From: Ahrensia sp.
Lineage (GTDB): Bacteria; Pseudomonadota; Alphaproteobacteria; Rhizobiales; Rhizobiaceae
Direction of reading: 5' to 3'
Length of the DNA: 64,000 nucleotides
Assembly: GCA_002698425.1 (NCBI GenBank)
Contig: NZXU01000023.1
Coordinates: 1 to 64,000, forward strand
Below are positions 27,772 to 36,713 of this stretch, in pieces (positions within the stretch are counted from its first letter, which is position 1; every line of letters starts with the position of its first letter). Under the pieces are notes generated by a model. It worked only from the letters and a program-made list of their open reading frames with translations, made no database searches and was not told where the DNA came from. The position numbers and the translations under genes are program-made.

Positions 27772-28554
27772 TCAGGCGGTGTCCCGGACCACCGAGCAGT
27801 CCCGACAATATTCAAGCAGGGCCTTTACGGCGGGGGAGTCGGGCAAAATGGCCTTGGGATCCACGCCAAAGACGGTGACCGCAGCCTGGGCTTCACCCTG
27901 CCAATCCAGTATCGGCGCCGCGGCGGCGACCAGTCCGGGAATGAACTGGCTGTCTACCGAGGCGAAGCCGCGCTCGCGAATTTGCCGCGCCAATTCTGCG
28001 ATGGCGGTCTTGGTGGGCGCCGTATCGGGAAGCAGCGCCGGATTGCGCGTTGCCCGTCGCAATTCATTGTCACGGGCGTTTTCTATGGTCGGTTTCGGGG
28101 CCCAGGCAAGAAAGACACGCCCGGTCGCAGAGTTCAGGAGCGGCAATGTTGTGCCGAGCCCCATGGAGGTTACCGTTGGCGTGACTCCGCGCTCCCAGCG
28201 GACGACGGTCGCGCCCTCATTGGCCCAAACTGCCAACAGAACCGTCATCGATGTCTTGTGAGCGAGATCGGGCAGTCCGTCCGCCGCGCGGTTGACGAAA
28301 TCGTTTCGCGCCAGCGCGGCGAGCCCGAGTTGCATCGCCTCCGGCCCGAGGTCATAGCGCCCCGACCGGCCTTCCTGGCGTGCAAGCCCGGCGTGGACGA
28401 AGGAAGCGAGGTAGCGATGCACCTTGCTGAGCGGCATTCCGCAATTGCGCCCGATCTCCGAAAGCGTGAGCGGCCCGTTCTGGCGCGCCATGAAGGTGAG
28501 CACTTCCAGCGCGGCGTCCAGTGATTTCAGCCCGCTGCCGTTTTCGTCCGCCAA
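27772..28554 (-). CDS. IclR-family transcriptional regulator
   Basis: A 260-aa IclR regulator: winged helix at about 8-70 (LKSLDAALEVLTFMARQNGPLTLSEIGRNCGMPLSKVHRYLASFVHAGL) and C-terminal GAF-like effector domain (GTTLPLLNSATGRVFLA, DSQFIPGLVAAAAPI, CRDCSV). The longer open frame has no conserved sequence upstream; a TTG at 28554 with GGAGGGAG ahead of it gives a normal IclR N-terminus. It diverges from the aryl-CoA hydroxylase operon and is its likely regulator. IclR members commonly control aromatic-acid and gentisate catabolism. Confidence 0.88.
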   Translation of the reverse strand: MADENGSGLKSLDAALEVLTFMARQNGPLTLSEIGRNCGMPLSKVHRYLASFVHAGLARQEGRSGRYDLGPEAMQLGLAALARNDFVNRAADGLPDLAHKTSMTVLLAVWANEGATVVRWERGVTPTVTSMGLGTTLPLLNSATGRVFLAWAPKPTIENARDNELRRATRNPALLPDTAPTKTAIAELARQIRERGFASVDSQFIPGLVAAAAPILDWQGEAQAAVTVFGVDPKAILPDSPAVKALLEYCRDCSVVRDTA

Positions 28555-28912
28555 TTGGTTTCTCCCTCCACTCGCATGACCCCGATGCGTCATATGCAAT
28601 GTCGATCGGCCGCTGGCAATCTGACGCCGGCCGTGTCGGCCGCGGCGATATCCGCTTCGCTCCGGAAAGGCGCATCCATAATCATCCTCTACACGGCTTT
28701 TTTCGCCGGAGGCAACGCCATCCGTTCGACGGGTTGAAGCATGCAAGGTATTGAAAGGAAAAGGATAATTTCTTTGTGCCTTGGTGTTTGCGTCGGGTTT
28801 CATGCTGCGCCGAGTGTGGTTCGTTTGATTTCCAATTTATAAAAACCATTGCACATAGCGGAAAAATTGTCTAGCTAACCGCCGTCGATGCCGAGTGCCT
28901 GGAGGAGCAAAA
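28555..28912. other. Divergent intergenic region (358 bp) between IclR and hydroxylase operon
   Basis: No gene is supported. The stretch 28825-28875 is unusually AT-rich and holds CAATTTATAAAAACCATTG, whose ends CAAT/ATTG are inverted, a plausible promoter/operator zone for the hydroxylase operon. GGAGGAG at 28901-28907 is the ribosome site of the first gene. Confidence 0.45.
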
Positions 28913-30055
28913 ATGTCGAAACTTCAGAGTGTCGAAATTCTGGGTGGAGGTCCGGGCGGACTCTATTGCGCCATTCTCATCCGGAAGCTTTTGCCGGAGG
29001 TGAAGGTACGGGTGACCGAGCAGAATCCCGTCGGCGCCACATGGGGTTTCGGCGTGGTGTTTTCCGACCAGGCGCTGGACTTCCTGAAAGCGGACGATCC
29101 GGAGATTCACGACCTCATCGTTCCGGGGATGGAGCGCTGGCGGAACATGACGTTGAATCTGCCGGGCGGTACGGTGACCCTGGATGGCGTCGGCTTCACC
29201 GCCATCGGACGGCTGGAACTCATCGAGACACTGCGCAAGCGCGCGGAAGAGCTCGGAGCGGAGTTGCGCTTTTCCCACCATCTCGAATCGGTGGACGAAC
29301 TTGAGGCCGATCTGATTATCGGCGCCGACGGGCTCAACTCGCTGGTTCGGGCGTCGGATCCGCAGGCATTCGAAGAGGATATCAGCGTCCGTAACAACCA
29401 TTTCGCATGGTTCGGCACCAACAGGCCTTTCGATACGCTGACGCAAACATTCGTCGAGACGGACAAGGGCGCGCTCAACGCGCACCACTATCGTTTCTCG
29501 CCGACGACCTCGACATTCATCGTCGAGTGCACGGGCGAGGTCTTCGACGCCTGGGGTTTCGCGGACATGGACGAAGCCAAAAGCGCCGAGGTCTGCGCCG
29601 AGATTTTCTCAGACGTGCTCGAGGGCGCGCCGCTGATCACCAACCGGTCGATCTGGCGGCAATTTCCCCGGCTCTGGTGCAACAAGTGGTATTCCGGCAA
29701 CCGGGTCTTGCTCGGCGACGCGGTCCATACGGCGCATTTCTCGATCGGTTCCGGCACCCGGATCGCGATGGAGGATGCGATCGCGCTGGTCCATTCGCTC
29801 GCTCAGGAAGGCGACGTCGAAGCCGGCCTGGCCCGGTATCAGGAGACGCGGCCCCCGATCGCCTACAAGATCGTCGACGCCGCGACGACATCCGCGATCT
29901 GGTACGAATCCTTTGGCGAGAAAATGAAGCTGCCGCCGATGGAGTTCGCCTACGACTACCTCATGCGTTCCGGGCGCATGACGACGGAGCGGTTGAGCGA
30001 AATGGCGCCGAAATTCGCGGCCGACTACGCGGCGTTCAAGGCAAAATCGGCTTGA
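28913..30055 (+). CDS. FAD-dependent aryl-CoA hydroxylase (salicylyl-CoA 5-hydroxylase-like)
   Basis: A 380-aa class A flavoprotein monooxygenase. The FAD-binding GGGPGGLYCAILIRK is at about 11-25, the GD motif is GDAVHTAHFSIGSG, and GADGLNSLVR lies between. The N-terminal stretch WGFGVVFSDQALDFLKADDP matches the N-terminal domain of salicylyl-CoA 5-hydroxylase and 2-aminobenzoyl-CoA monooxygenase, rather than the plain salicylate or 4-hydroxybenzoate hydroxylases. It would hydroxylate an aromatic CoA thioester with NAD(P)H and O2. ATG 28913 follows GGAGGAG. It is a close paralogue of the N-terminal half of the next gene. Confidence 0.85.
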   Translation: MSKLQSVEILGGGPGGLYCAILIRKLLPEVKVRVTEQNPVGATWGFGVVFSDQALDFLKADDPEIHDLIVPGMERWRNMTLNLPGGTVTLDGVGFTAIGRLELIETLRKRAEELGAELRFSHHLESVDELEADLIIGADGLNSLVRASDPQAFEEDISVRNNHFAWFGTNRPFDTLTQTFVETDKGALNAHHYRFSPTTSTFIVECTGEVFDAWGFADMDEAKSAEVCAEIFSDVLEGAPLITNRSIWRQFPRLWCNKWYSGNRVLLGDAVHTAHFSIGSGTRIAMEDAIALVHSLAQEGDVEAGLARYQETRPPIAYKIVDAATTSAIWYESFGEKMKLPPMEFAYDYLMRSGRMTTERLSEMAPKFAADYAAFKAKSA

Positions 30056-30158
30056 CGGGATCGCCGCCCATGGCGGTTGCGCGGCCTTGCGCCGGTATCG
30101 ATTGCCGGCCGGGCGGCCGTGACAATTCCGGGACGCTGAAAAAGCAAAGAGGAAGAGT

Positions 30159-32906
30159 ATGAATCGGCTTAAGACCGTGGATATTCTGGGAGCCGGACCT
30201 GCCGGTCTCTACACTGCAATCCTGCTCCGGCGGCATCTGCCCGATATTCGGGTGCGCGTCACCGAACAGAATGCGCGGGACGCGACGTTCGGATTCGGCG
30301 TCGTCTTCTCAGATCAGGCGCTCGAAGCGCTGAAATCGGACGATCCCGAAACCCATGATCTGATCGTGGATCACATGGAGCGCTGGCAAAATATGACGCT
30401 CAGCCTGCCGACGGGGCAGGAAGTGATCGACGGCGTCGGGTTTTCCGCGATCGGCAGGCTGGAGCTGAACCAGCTCCTTGCAAGGCGCGCCGAGGAACTG
30501 GGAGCGGAGGTCCGCTACGAAACCGAAATTGCCTCGCTGGATGAACTGGACGCCGATCTGGTCGTCGGCGCCGACGGCTTGAATTCGCTGGTGCGGCGAT
30601 CGCAGGAAGAGGCCTTCGCGCCGAAACTCTCCCATTTCAGCAATCATTTCGCCTGGTTCGGGGCGACGATCCCCTTCGATACGCTGACCCAGACCTTCGT
30701 GAAAACGGACAAGGGCTGCTTCAACGCGCATCACTATCGCTTCGCGCCGGACCGCAGCACGTTCATCGTCGAATGTGACGACGCGACCTACAAGGCCTAC
30801 GGTTTCGACGCGATGGGCGAGGAGGAAAGCGCGCGCGTCTGCAGCGCGGTCTTCGCGGATGCGCTCAACGGCACCCAACTGGTGACGAACAAGTCCGTCT
30901 GGCGGCAGTTTCCGCGCTTGTGGTGCGATAACTGGGTCGCGGGCCGGCATGTCATTCTCGGCGATGCCGCGCATACCGCGCATTTTTCCATCGGCTCCGG
31001 GACGCGCCTGGCGATGGAAGACGCCATGGCGCTGGTCGCCGACCTGCGCGCGCATGAAGACCTTGACGAGGCGCTCGCCGCTTATCAGCGGGAGCGCCCG
31101 CCGGTGGCGAAGAAGATCGTCGACGCGGCCAACACCTCGGCCGCCTGGTACGAGACCTTCGCCGAAAAGCTCGATCGCGCGCCGCTCGATTTCGCCGTCG
31201 ACTACCTGACCCGCTCGAACCGCGTCGACATGGAGCAGGCGCGTGAAATGGCGCCGCAATTCATGGCCCGCTACGACGCCTACAAGCAGGACAGTCCGGA
31301 CGTCGTCGCCGATCCGGTGCCGGAGCACACGCCGGGAGCCGATGAGATCGGCTATCGGAAATCCGACCACCGCAACTGCTCCGGGATCCTCTGGCAGAAC
31401 CTCGCCCGTAATCCTGACAAGGTCGCTGTCGCCGGTCCCGCCGGGTCGCTGACTTACAGCGAACTCGTAGCCGAGGCCGCCCGCTGGGGTAACGCCTTTC
31501 TGGCCGCGGGTCTCGAGCGTGGCGAGCGGATCGCCTTTTTCCTCGACGACACGCCGGCCTTTCCTGCCGCCTTTTATGGTGCGGTGCGGGCCGGTTTCGT
31601 TCCGGTCCTGTTGAACATTCAGACCAAGCCGGACGTCCTGAACTACTTCCTCAAGGATACGTCCGCCCGGTTCGCCGTGGTCGATGCGGAACTCGCGGAC
31701 ATCTTCAGCGGCGAGACCGTTGAAGGAACGCGGCTCGAGACCACCATCATTGCCAATGGCGAGGTCGAAGGAGCGGGTTTCCTTTCCGCAACCGCGTTTC
31801 TCGACGGGCAGCCGTCTGAGCTGGCATGCGCGGATACCGGGCCGGACGACATGGCGTTCTGGATGTATTCGTCGGGCTCGACGGGCCGTCCCAAGGGGAT
31901 CGTCCACCTGCATCATGACATGGCCTATGTGCAGCAGAGCTATGGTGACCATGTCCTGAAGCTGAAGGATGACGATATCAGCTACTCGGTGCCGAAAGCC
32001 TATTTTGCGTACGGCTTCGGCAACTCGCTGATCTTCCCGTTCTCCTGCGGCGCGACGACGCTGTTGATTCCGGGTCAGCCGCGCCCGGACGTCGTGCTCG
32101 ACGCGATCGAAACCTACAAGCCGACCGTCCTGTTCGGCCTGCCGACGCTCTACACGGCGCTCGCCCGGTCGGAGGGGATCGAGAAACGCGATCTCTCGTC
32201 CCTGCGGCAATCCATGTCCGCGGCCGAAATCCTGTCCGAGGATGTCTACAAGGCGTGGAAACAGAAGGTCGGACACGGCCCGACGGAGGGGCTCGGCTCG
32301 ACCGAGGTCTTGCATATCTACCTGTCGAATTCGCTCGACGATCACCGCATCGGCGCGGCAGGCGCCCGTGTGCCGGGCTATGAGGTTCGTCTGGAGACGC
32401 CGGAGGGCGAGCCGGCGAAACCGGGTGAGGAAGGTGTCATGCTGGTGCGCGGCCATTCGACGGCGCCGATTTACTGGAACCGGCCGGACAAGACCCGCGA
32501 GACGATGCGCGGCGAATGGCTCTATACCGGCGACCGGTTCTTGGAACGCGACGGCTATTACTACTTCCAGGGGCGTGCCGACGATCTCATCAAGGTGTCG
32601 GGCCAGTGGGTCTGGCCGCTCGAGGTCGAGCGCTGCCTGAACGAGCATCCCGACGTGCATGAATGCGCGGTGCTGGCGCATCAGTTGGAAGACAAGCGCA
32701 TGGCGCTGCGTGCGGTGGTGAGCCTCGTGCCCGGTGTGGCGGCGGACGATGCGAAGACGCGTGAGCTTCGCGATTACGTCAAGTCGCAGCTGACGCCGTT
32801 CAAGTCGCCCCGGCTTTTCGAATATCTCCCTGAATTGCCCAAGACGGGCACGGGGAAAATCGATCGCCAGGCAATCGTCAACATGCCCGTTGCGGATACC
32901 GCCTGA
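30159..32906 (+). CDS. Fused aryl-CoA hydroxylase and benzoate-CoA-ligase-type enzyme
   Basis: A 915-aa two-part enzyme. Residues ~1-385 are a FAD monooxygenase (GAGPAGLYTAILLRR at 11-25; FGFGVVFSDQALEALK; GDAAHTAHFSIGSG) very like the preceding gene product. Residues ~405-915 are an AMP-forming aryl-CoA ligase of the benzoate-CoA ligase group, with P-loop YSSGSTGRPKG, GLGSTEV, YTGDRF, hinge FQGRADDLIKVSGQWVWP and catalytic Lys in PKTGTGKIDRQ. One polypeptide would therefore form the aryl-CoA thioester and hydroxylate it. GAGGAAGAG precedes ATG 30159. The frame runs through with no break, so the fusion is genuine. The gentisate genes downstream point to gentisyl-CoA as product. Confidence 0.88.
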   Translation: MNRLKTVDILGAGPAGLYTAILLRRHLPDIRVRVTEQNARDATFGFGVVFSDQALEALKSDDPETHDLIVDHMERWQNMTLSLPTGQEVIDGVGFSAIGRLELNQLLARRAEELGAEVRYETEIASLDELDADLVVGADGLNSLVRRSQEEAFAPKLSHFSNHFAWFGATIPFDTLTQTFVKTDKGCFNAHHYRFAPDRSTFIVECDDATYKAYGFDAMGEEESARVCSAVFADALNGTQLVTNKSVWRQFPRLWCDNWVAGRHVILGDAAHTAHFSIGSGTRLAMEDAMALVADLRAHEDLDEALAAYQRERPPVAKKIVDAANTSAAWYETFAEKLDRAPLDFAVDYLTRSNRVDMEQAREMAPQFMARYDAYKQDSPDVVADPVPEHTPGADEIGYRKSDHRNCSGILWQNLARNPDKVAVAGPAGSLTYSELVAEAARWGNAFLAAGLERGERIAFFLDDTPAFPAAFYGAVRAGFVPVLLNIQTKPDVLNYFLKDTSARFAVVDAELADIFSGETVEGTRLETTIIANGEVEGAGFLSATAFLDGQPSELACADTGPDDMAFWMYSSGSTGRPKGIVHLHHDMAYVQQSYGDHVLKLKDDDISYSVPKAYFAYGFGNSLIFPFSCGATTLLIPGQPRPDVVLDAIETYKPTVLFGLPTLYTALARSEGIEKRDLSSLRQSMSAAEILSEDVYKAWKQKVGHGPTEGLGSTEVLHIYLSNSLDDHRIGAAGARVPGYEVRLETPEGEPAKPGEEGVMLVRGHSTAPIYWNRPDKTRETMRGEWLYTGDRFLERDGYYYFQGRADDLIKVSGQWVWPLEVERCLNEHPDVHECAVLAHQLEDKRMALRAVVSLVPGVAADDAKTRELRDYVKSQLTPFKSPRLFEYLPELPKTGTGKIDRQAIVNMPVADTA

Positions 32907-32963
32907 CCGAAAGGCGAAGGCCTTTTCCATGGGCGCAGACAAGACATTCGAATGGAGGAATGA

Positions 32964-33929
32964 ATGAAAGCGATGAAATATCTGATGGCGGCCGGGCTGG
33001 TGCTTGGCATGGCCGGAACCGCCAATGCCCAGGTCGCGTCCATCTCGACGCCGCCGCAGGGCTCTGTCTGGAACACGATGGCCTCGGTGATCGCCGGTCA
33101 GGCGCGCGAAAGCGCCGGCATGCGCATGGTCGTGCAGCCTTATGGCGGTAACGCGCAGATGATGCAGTCCGTCAATGAAGGTCTTGCGGAGTTCTCGCTC
33201 AACGATGTCAACGACGTGATCACCGCCGTCGAGGGCAGCGGCGAATACAGTGCCGCCATGCCGAATCTGCGCGTCGTCGCGCGGGTCAATCCCTTTCCTG
33301 TCGGGCTCTACGTCAAGGAAAGCTCCGGCATGACGGCGGTCGCCGACCTCAAAGGCAAGAGCGTTCCGTCCGGCTGGGATGCCTTCCCGATCGCCCGTTC
33401 CCACATCAGCGCCATTCTCGCCGCCGGCGGCCTTACCTGGGATGACGTGAAACAGGTTCCCGTGCCGGAGCTCATCCGCGGTTCCGACGACATGGCGTCC
33501 GGTCGCGTCGACAGCGCCTTCTTTGCGGTCGGTGGCCCCAAAGTCGCGGAAGTCGACGCGTCGGTCGGCGGCGTGCGCTTCCTGACCGTCGATGCCAATG
33601 ACGAAACCCTGGCGAAGATCCAGCAGGTTCGCCCGGCGTTCTACTTCTCCGAGGTGACGCCCGCGCCGCCGCGTGTCGGCGTCAAGGAGCCGATGATGTT
33701 CGTCACCTGGGACAACGTTCTGCTGGCCGGGACGCATGTCTCGGATGAACAGGTCAAGACGCTTCTCGCGGTGCTGTTCGACGAGGCGGAGGCGATCGGC
33801 AATGCCTATCCGCCGCTGCGCGCGCTCAATCTTGAGACCGCCTATAAAGCCTATCCGGGCCTCGAATATCACCCTGCTGCCGTCGCCTTCTTCGAGGAAC
33901 GCGGCGTGGAACTGGCGCCCGCCGATTAA
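32964..33929 (+). CDS. TAXI-family TRAP substrate-binding protein
   Basis: A 321-aa periplasmic binding protein. Signal peptide is MKAMKYLMAAGLVLGMAGTA up to NAQ. TAXI features are TPPQGSVWNTMASVIAGQ, VQPYGGNAQMMQSVNEGLAEFSLNDVNDV and VAVADLKGKSVPSGW-like domain hinges. GGAGGA precedes ATG 32964. It delivers an acidic substrate to the fused permease encoded next; a strong hairpin between the two genes probably keeps binding protein in excess. Given the operon, an aromatic acid such as salicylate is a reasonable ligand, but this is inference. Confidence 0.87.
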   Translation: MKAMKYLMAAGLVLGMAGTANAQVASISTPPQGSVWNTMASVIAGQARESAGMRMVVQPYGGNAQMMQSVNEGLAEFSLNDVNDVITAVEGSGEYSAAMPNLRVVARVNPFPVGLYVKESSGMTAVADLKGKSVPSGWDAFPIARSHISAILAAGGLTWDDVKQVPVPELIRGSDDMASGRVDSAFFAVGGPKVAEVDASVGGVRFLTVDANDETLAKIQQVRPAFYFSEVTPAPPRVGVKEPMMFVTWDNVLLAGTHVSDEQVKTLLAVLFDEAEAIGNAYPPLRALNLETAYKAYPGLEYHPAAVAFFEERGVELAPAD

Positions 33930-33941
33930 ACGAGAACGCAG

Positions 33942-33966
33942 CCGGGAGGCGCGGAGCGCTTCCCGG
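33942..33966 (+). other. Intercistronic hairpin between TAXI binding protein and permease
   Basis: CCGGGAGGCGC (33942-33952) pairs with GCGCTTCCCGG (33956-33966) around a GGA loop, with one G-T wobble. There is no T tract, so it likely stabilises the upstream mRNA or partly terminates. The other TAXI operon has a similar hairpin at 44650-44679. Confidence 0.55.
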
Positions 33967-33989
33967 TCTGTGCCTGTCAGGAAACGTGC

Positions 33990-35954
33990 ATGGCAACCGT
34001 CGATAATCCTGAAATACCAGAAGGCGCGGTACCGGAAGGTCCGCGCTGGCCGCGTATGCTGAAGGTCGCCTTTGCCGCCGCGCTGACGCTGCTGTCGCTT
34101 GCGCAGGCCGCCGATATCGGCTCGCGTCTGGGCTTTTCCTATTATACGGAACAGTTCCTCGCGATCGTCCTCGGTCTGAGCCTCGCGCTGGTGTTTCTCG
34201 GTAACAACGGAACGCAGGGCAAGCGGCCCCCCGGCCATGCGCCCGGTATCGTCGATGTCGTGCTCGCTTTTACGGGCCTGGGCTTGTCGCTCTATGTGGC
34301 CTGGGCCTATCCGTCTCTGGTCGGCCGGGCGATGATGCTGCCCTGGGACGCGCTGGTGACGGGAAGTGTGCTGTTCCTGCTCGTCCTCGAGGCGCTCAGG
34401 CGTTGCGTCGGTTGGGTCCTCGTTATCGTCGTTCTGGTGATTTGCGGCTACGGCCTCATCGGTCATCTTGTCCCCGGCGTGCTGCAAACGCGCGAGGTCG
34501 CGCCGCCGCGCATGGCCGTATACCTCGCATTCGATCCGAACGGATTGCTCGGCCTGACGCTGAACGTGGCTGCGACGGTGGTGATCGCCTTCGTGTTTTT
34601 CGGACAGTTGCTGTTGCATTCGGGAGGGGCGAACTTCTTCAACGACATCGCCACCGCCACGATGGGCCGCCGCCGCGGCGGCGCCGCCAAGATCTCCATC
34701 GTCGCCTCCGGCCTGTTCGGTTCGATCTCCGGCGTTGTCGTCTCGAATATCGTGGCGACCGGCGTGGTGACGATCCGCCTGATGGTCAATTCCGGCTTTC
34801 GGCGCACGACCGCCGCCGCCGTCGAAGCCGTCGCCTCCACCGGCGGGCAGATTGCACCGCCTGTCATGGGCGCGGTCGCCTTCCTGATGGCCGACATCCT
34901 GCAAAAGCCCTATTCGGAAATCGTGGTGGCGGCCATCGTGCCGGCCTTGCTCTATTACGTCTCGCTGTTTGCGCAGGCGGACCTGCAGGCGGCCAAGCAG
35001 AACATCAAACCGGTCGAGGGCGAGGACATCCCGCCGGTCTCGAAGGTGATGTCGCGCGGCTGGATTTTCATCATTCCCTTCGCGGCGATCGTTGTGGCGC
35101 TGTTCTGGTTCAACCAGCGCGCGGAAACGGCCGCGCTGTGGGGGGCGGTCGCTGCGCTGGCGATCGGCCTGACGGTCGGCTACGGCGAAGTGAAGATGAC
35201 GCTGCGCCATTTATGGGACTGCATCGTCGAAACGGGCGTGGCGATCACCGATATCGTCATGATCTCCGCTGCCGCGGGGTTCATCATCGGCGTCCTGAAC
35301 GTCACCGGCCTCGGTTTCGCCGTCACCTATGCGCTCGTCGATCTGGGGCAGGGCAATCTGTTCATCCTGCTGCTGATCTCGGCTGCCGTCTGCCTTGTGC
35401 TCGGCATGGGCATGCCCACGGTTGGCGTTTATCTTCTGCTGGCGGTTCTGGTCGCGCCGTCCCTGGTCGAATCCGGCGTCGAGCCGATCGCGGCGCATCT
35501 CTTCATCTTCTATCTCGGCATGATGTCCATGGTGACGCCGCCGGTCGGCATCGGCGCGTTTTTTGCGGCGTCGATCGCCAAGGCTCCGCCCATGGCGACA
35601 GCCTTCGAGTCTATGCGCTTCGGATGGACCGCCTACATCATCCCGTTCCTGTTCGTATTCTCGCCGGCGTTGCTGCTGATCGGCAATCCTGTCGATAGCT
35701 TGATCGCGGTCGCGACCGCGGTGCTCGGCGTCTATGCGATATCCGCCGCGTTTATCGGCTGGCTGCACGGTCCCGCGGGTCTTGTGCGGCGGACCGCGAT
35801 AGCAGCCGCGGGCATTGCGCTTTTGCTGCCGCCGGGCATCGGGGGCGAACTGACCCTGTGGGTCAACGGCGCCGGCCTGATTGTCCTTGCTATTCTGTGG
35901 ACATTCGGACGCGGTGCATCGAAACACGAAATCGCGGAGGCTGCCGGACAATGA
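33990..35954 (+). CDS. TAXI-type TRAP transporter fused permease (DctQ-DctM)
   Basis: A 654-aa permease joining a four-helix DctQ-like N-terminal part (about 18-170) to a DctM-like part (about 190-650). Landmarks include LLLHSGGANFFNDIATATMGRRRGGAAKISIVASGLFGSISGVVVSNI, STGGQIAPPVMGAVAFLMADIL and GMGMPTVGVYLLLAVLVAP. It drives ion-coupled import of the ligand bound by the upstream TAXI protein. It sits between the CoA-activation genes and the gentisate genes. Confidence 0.92.
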   Translation: MATVDNPEIPEGAVPEGPRWPRMLKVAFAAALTLLSLAQAADIGSRLGFSYYTEQFLAIVLGLSLALVFLGNNGTQGKRPPGHAPGIVDVVLAFTGLGLSLYVAWAYPSLVGRAMMLPWDALVTGSVLFLLVLEALRRCVGWVLVIVVLVICGYGLIGHLVPGVLQTREVAPPRMAVYLAFDPNGLLGLTLNVAATVVIAFVFFGQLLLHSGGANFFNDIATATMGRRRGGAAKISIVASGLFGSISGVVVSNIVATGVVTIRLMVNSGFRRTTAAAVEAVASTGGQIAPPVMGAVAFLMADILQKPYSEIVVAAIVPALLYYVSLFAQADLQAAKQNIKPVEGEDIPPVSKVMSRGWIFIIPFAAIVVALFWFNQRAETAALWGAVAALAIGLTVGYGEVKMTLRHLWDCIVETGVAITDIVMISAAAGFIIGVLNVTGLGFAVTYALVDLGQGNLFILLLISAAVCLVLGMGMPTVGVYLLLAVLVAPSLVESGVEPIAAHLFIFYLGMMSMVTPPVGIGAFFAASIAKAPPMATAFESMRFGWTAYIIPFLFVFSPALLLIGNPVDSLIAVATAVLGVYAISAAFIGWLHGPAGLVRRTAIAAAGIALLLPPGIGGELTLWVNGAGLIVLAILWTFGRGASKHEIAEAAGQ

Positions 35955-36013
35955 CACGGATGAGCCAGCCGCACTTCCAATCCTGAAGAGACCTCGAAAA
36001 CAAGGATATACGA

Positions 36014-36709
36014 ATGACATATGTATTCCCACCGGCGCCGATCCCGACTGTTGCGGTTGACGGCAGCGAGGAACGCGTTCCGGTTCGCCGCATTTTCTGC
36101 GTGGGACGGAACTACGCGGCGCATGCACGCGAGATGGGCAAGGATCCGGACCGCGAACCGCCGTTCTTCTTCACCAAGCCGGCCGATGCCGTCGTCATGG
36201 ACGGGGAGACGGTCGCCTATCCGCCGGAAACGGAGAACTTCCATTACGAGGCCGAACTGGTCGTCGTCATCGGCAAGGCGGGCCGCAACATCGCCGAGGC
36301 CGACTCGCTTTCGCACGTCTGGGGTTATGCAATCGGCAACGACCTGACGCGCCGCGACCTTCAGCTGGCGGCCCGCGACAAGGGACGGCCCTGGGATTTC
36401 GGCAAGGCCTTCGACCGTTCGGCCGTTGTCGGCCCTGTTCATCCGGCCGAGAAGGTCGGGCACCCGGACAAGGGCTCGATCAAGCTGACGGTCAATGGCG
36501 AGGTCAAGCAGGACGCCGACTTGTCGGAACTCATCTGGTCGGTGCCGGAAGTTGTTTCGATCCTGTCGCACTCCATTGCGCTGCAGCCGGGCGATCTCAT
36601 CATGACCGGCACGCCGGCCGGCGTCGGCCCCCTTGCGGTTGGAGACAAATGCACCGTCGCCATCGAAGGACTGGGCGAGATCACGACGACGATCGGGCCG
36701 CGGGCGTGA
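36014..36709 (+). CDS. Fumarylpyruvate hydrolase (FAH family)
   Basis: A 231-aa short-form FAH hydrolase that splits fumarylpyruvate to fumarate and pyruvate, the last step of the gentisate pathway. It has the typical IFCVGRNYAAHAREMG (26-41), FFFTKPADAVV, YEAELVVVIGKAGRNI metal-site strand, GYAIGNDLTRRDLQ and DLIMTGTPAGVGPL. AAGGA precedes ATG 36014. It is followed after 4 bp by the isomerase and then the ring-cleaving dioxygenase, the classic gentisate gene set. Confidence 0.9.
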   Translation: MTYVFPPAPIPTVAVDGSEERVPVRRIFCVGRNYAAHAREMGKDPDREPPFFFTKPADAVVMDGETVAYPPETENFHYEAELVVVIGKAGRNIAEADSLSHVWGYAIGNDLTRRDLQLAARDKGRPWDFGKAFDRSAVVGPVHPAEKVGHPDKGSIKLTVNGEVKQDADLSELIWSVPEVVSILSHSIALQPGDLIMTGTPAGVGPLAVGDKCTVAIEGLGEITTTIGPRA

Positions 36710-36713
36710 TGCA

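Noticed and set aside
25478..28261. 927-codon open frame on the plus strand
   Set aside because: It is antisense to the well-supported acyl-CoA synthetase and IclR genes and has no protein-family features.
30309..35210. 1633-codon open frame on the minus strand
   Set aside because: It lies antisense to the hydroxylase-ligase fusion, TAXI binding protein and permease. Its composition is His/Arg/Asp-rich with no domains, as expected for the shadow of GC-rich codons.
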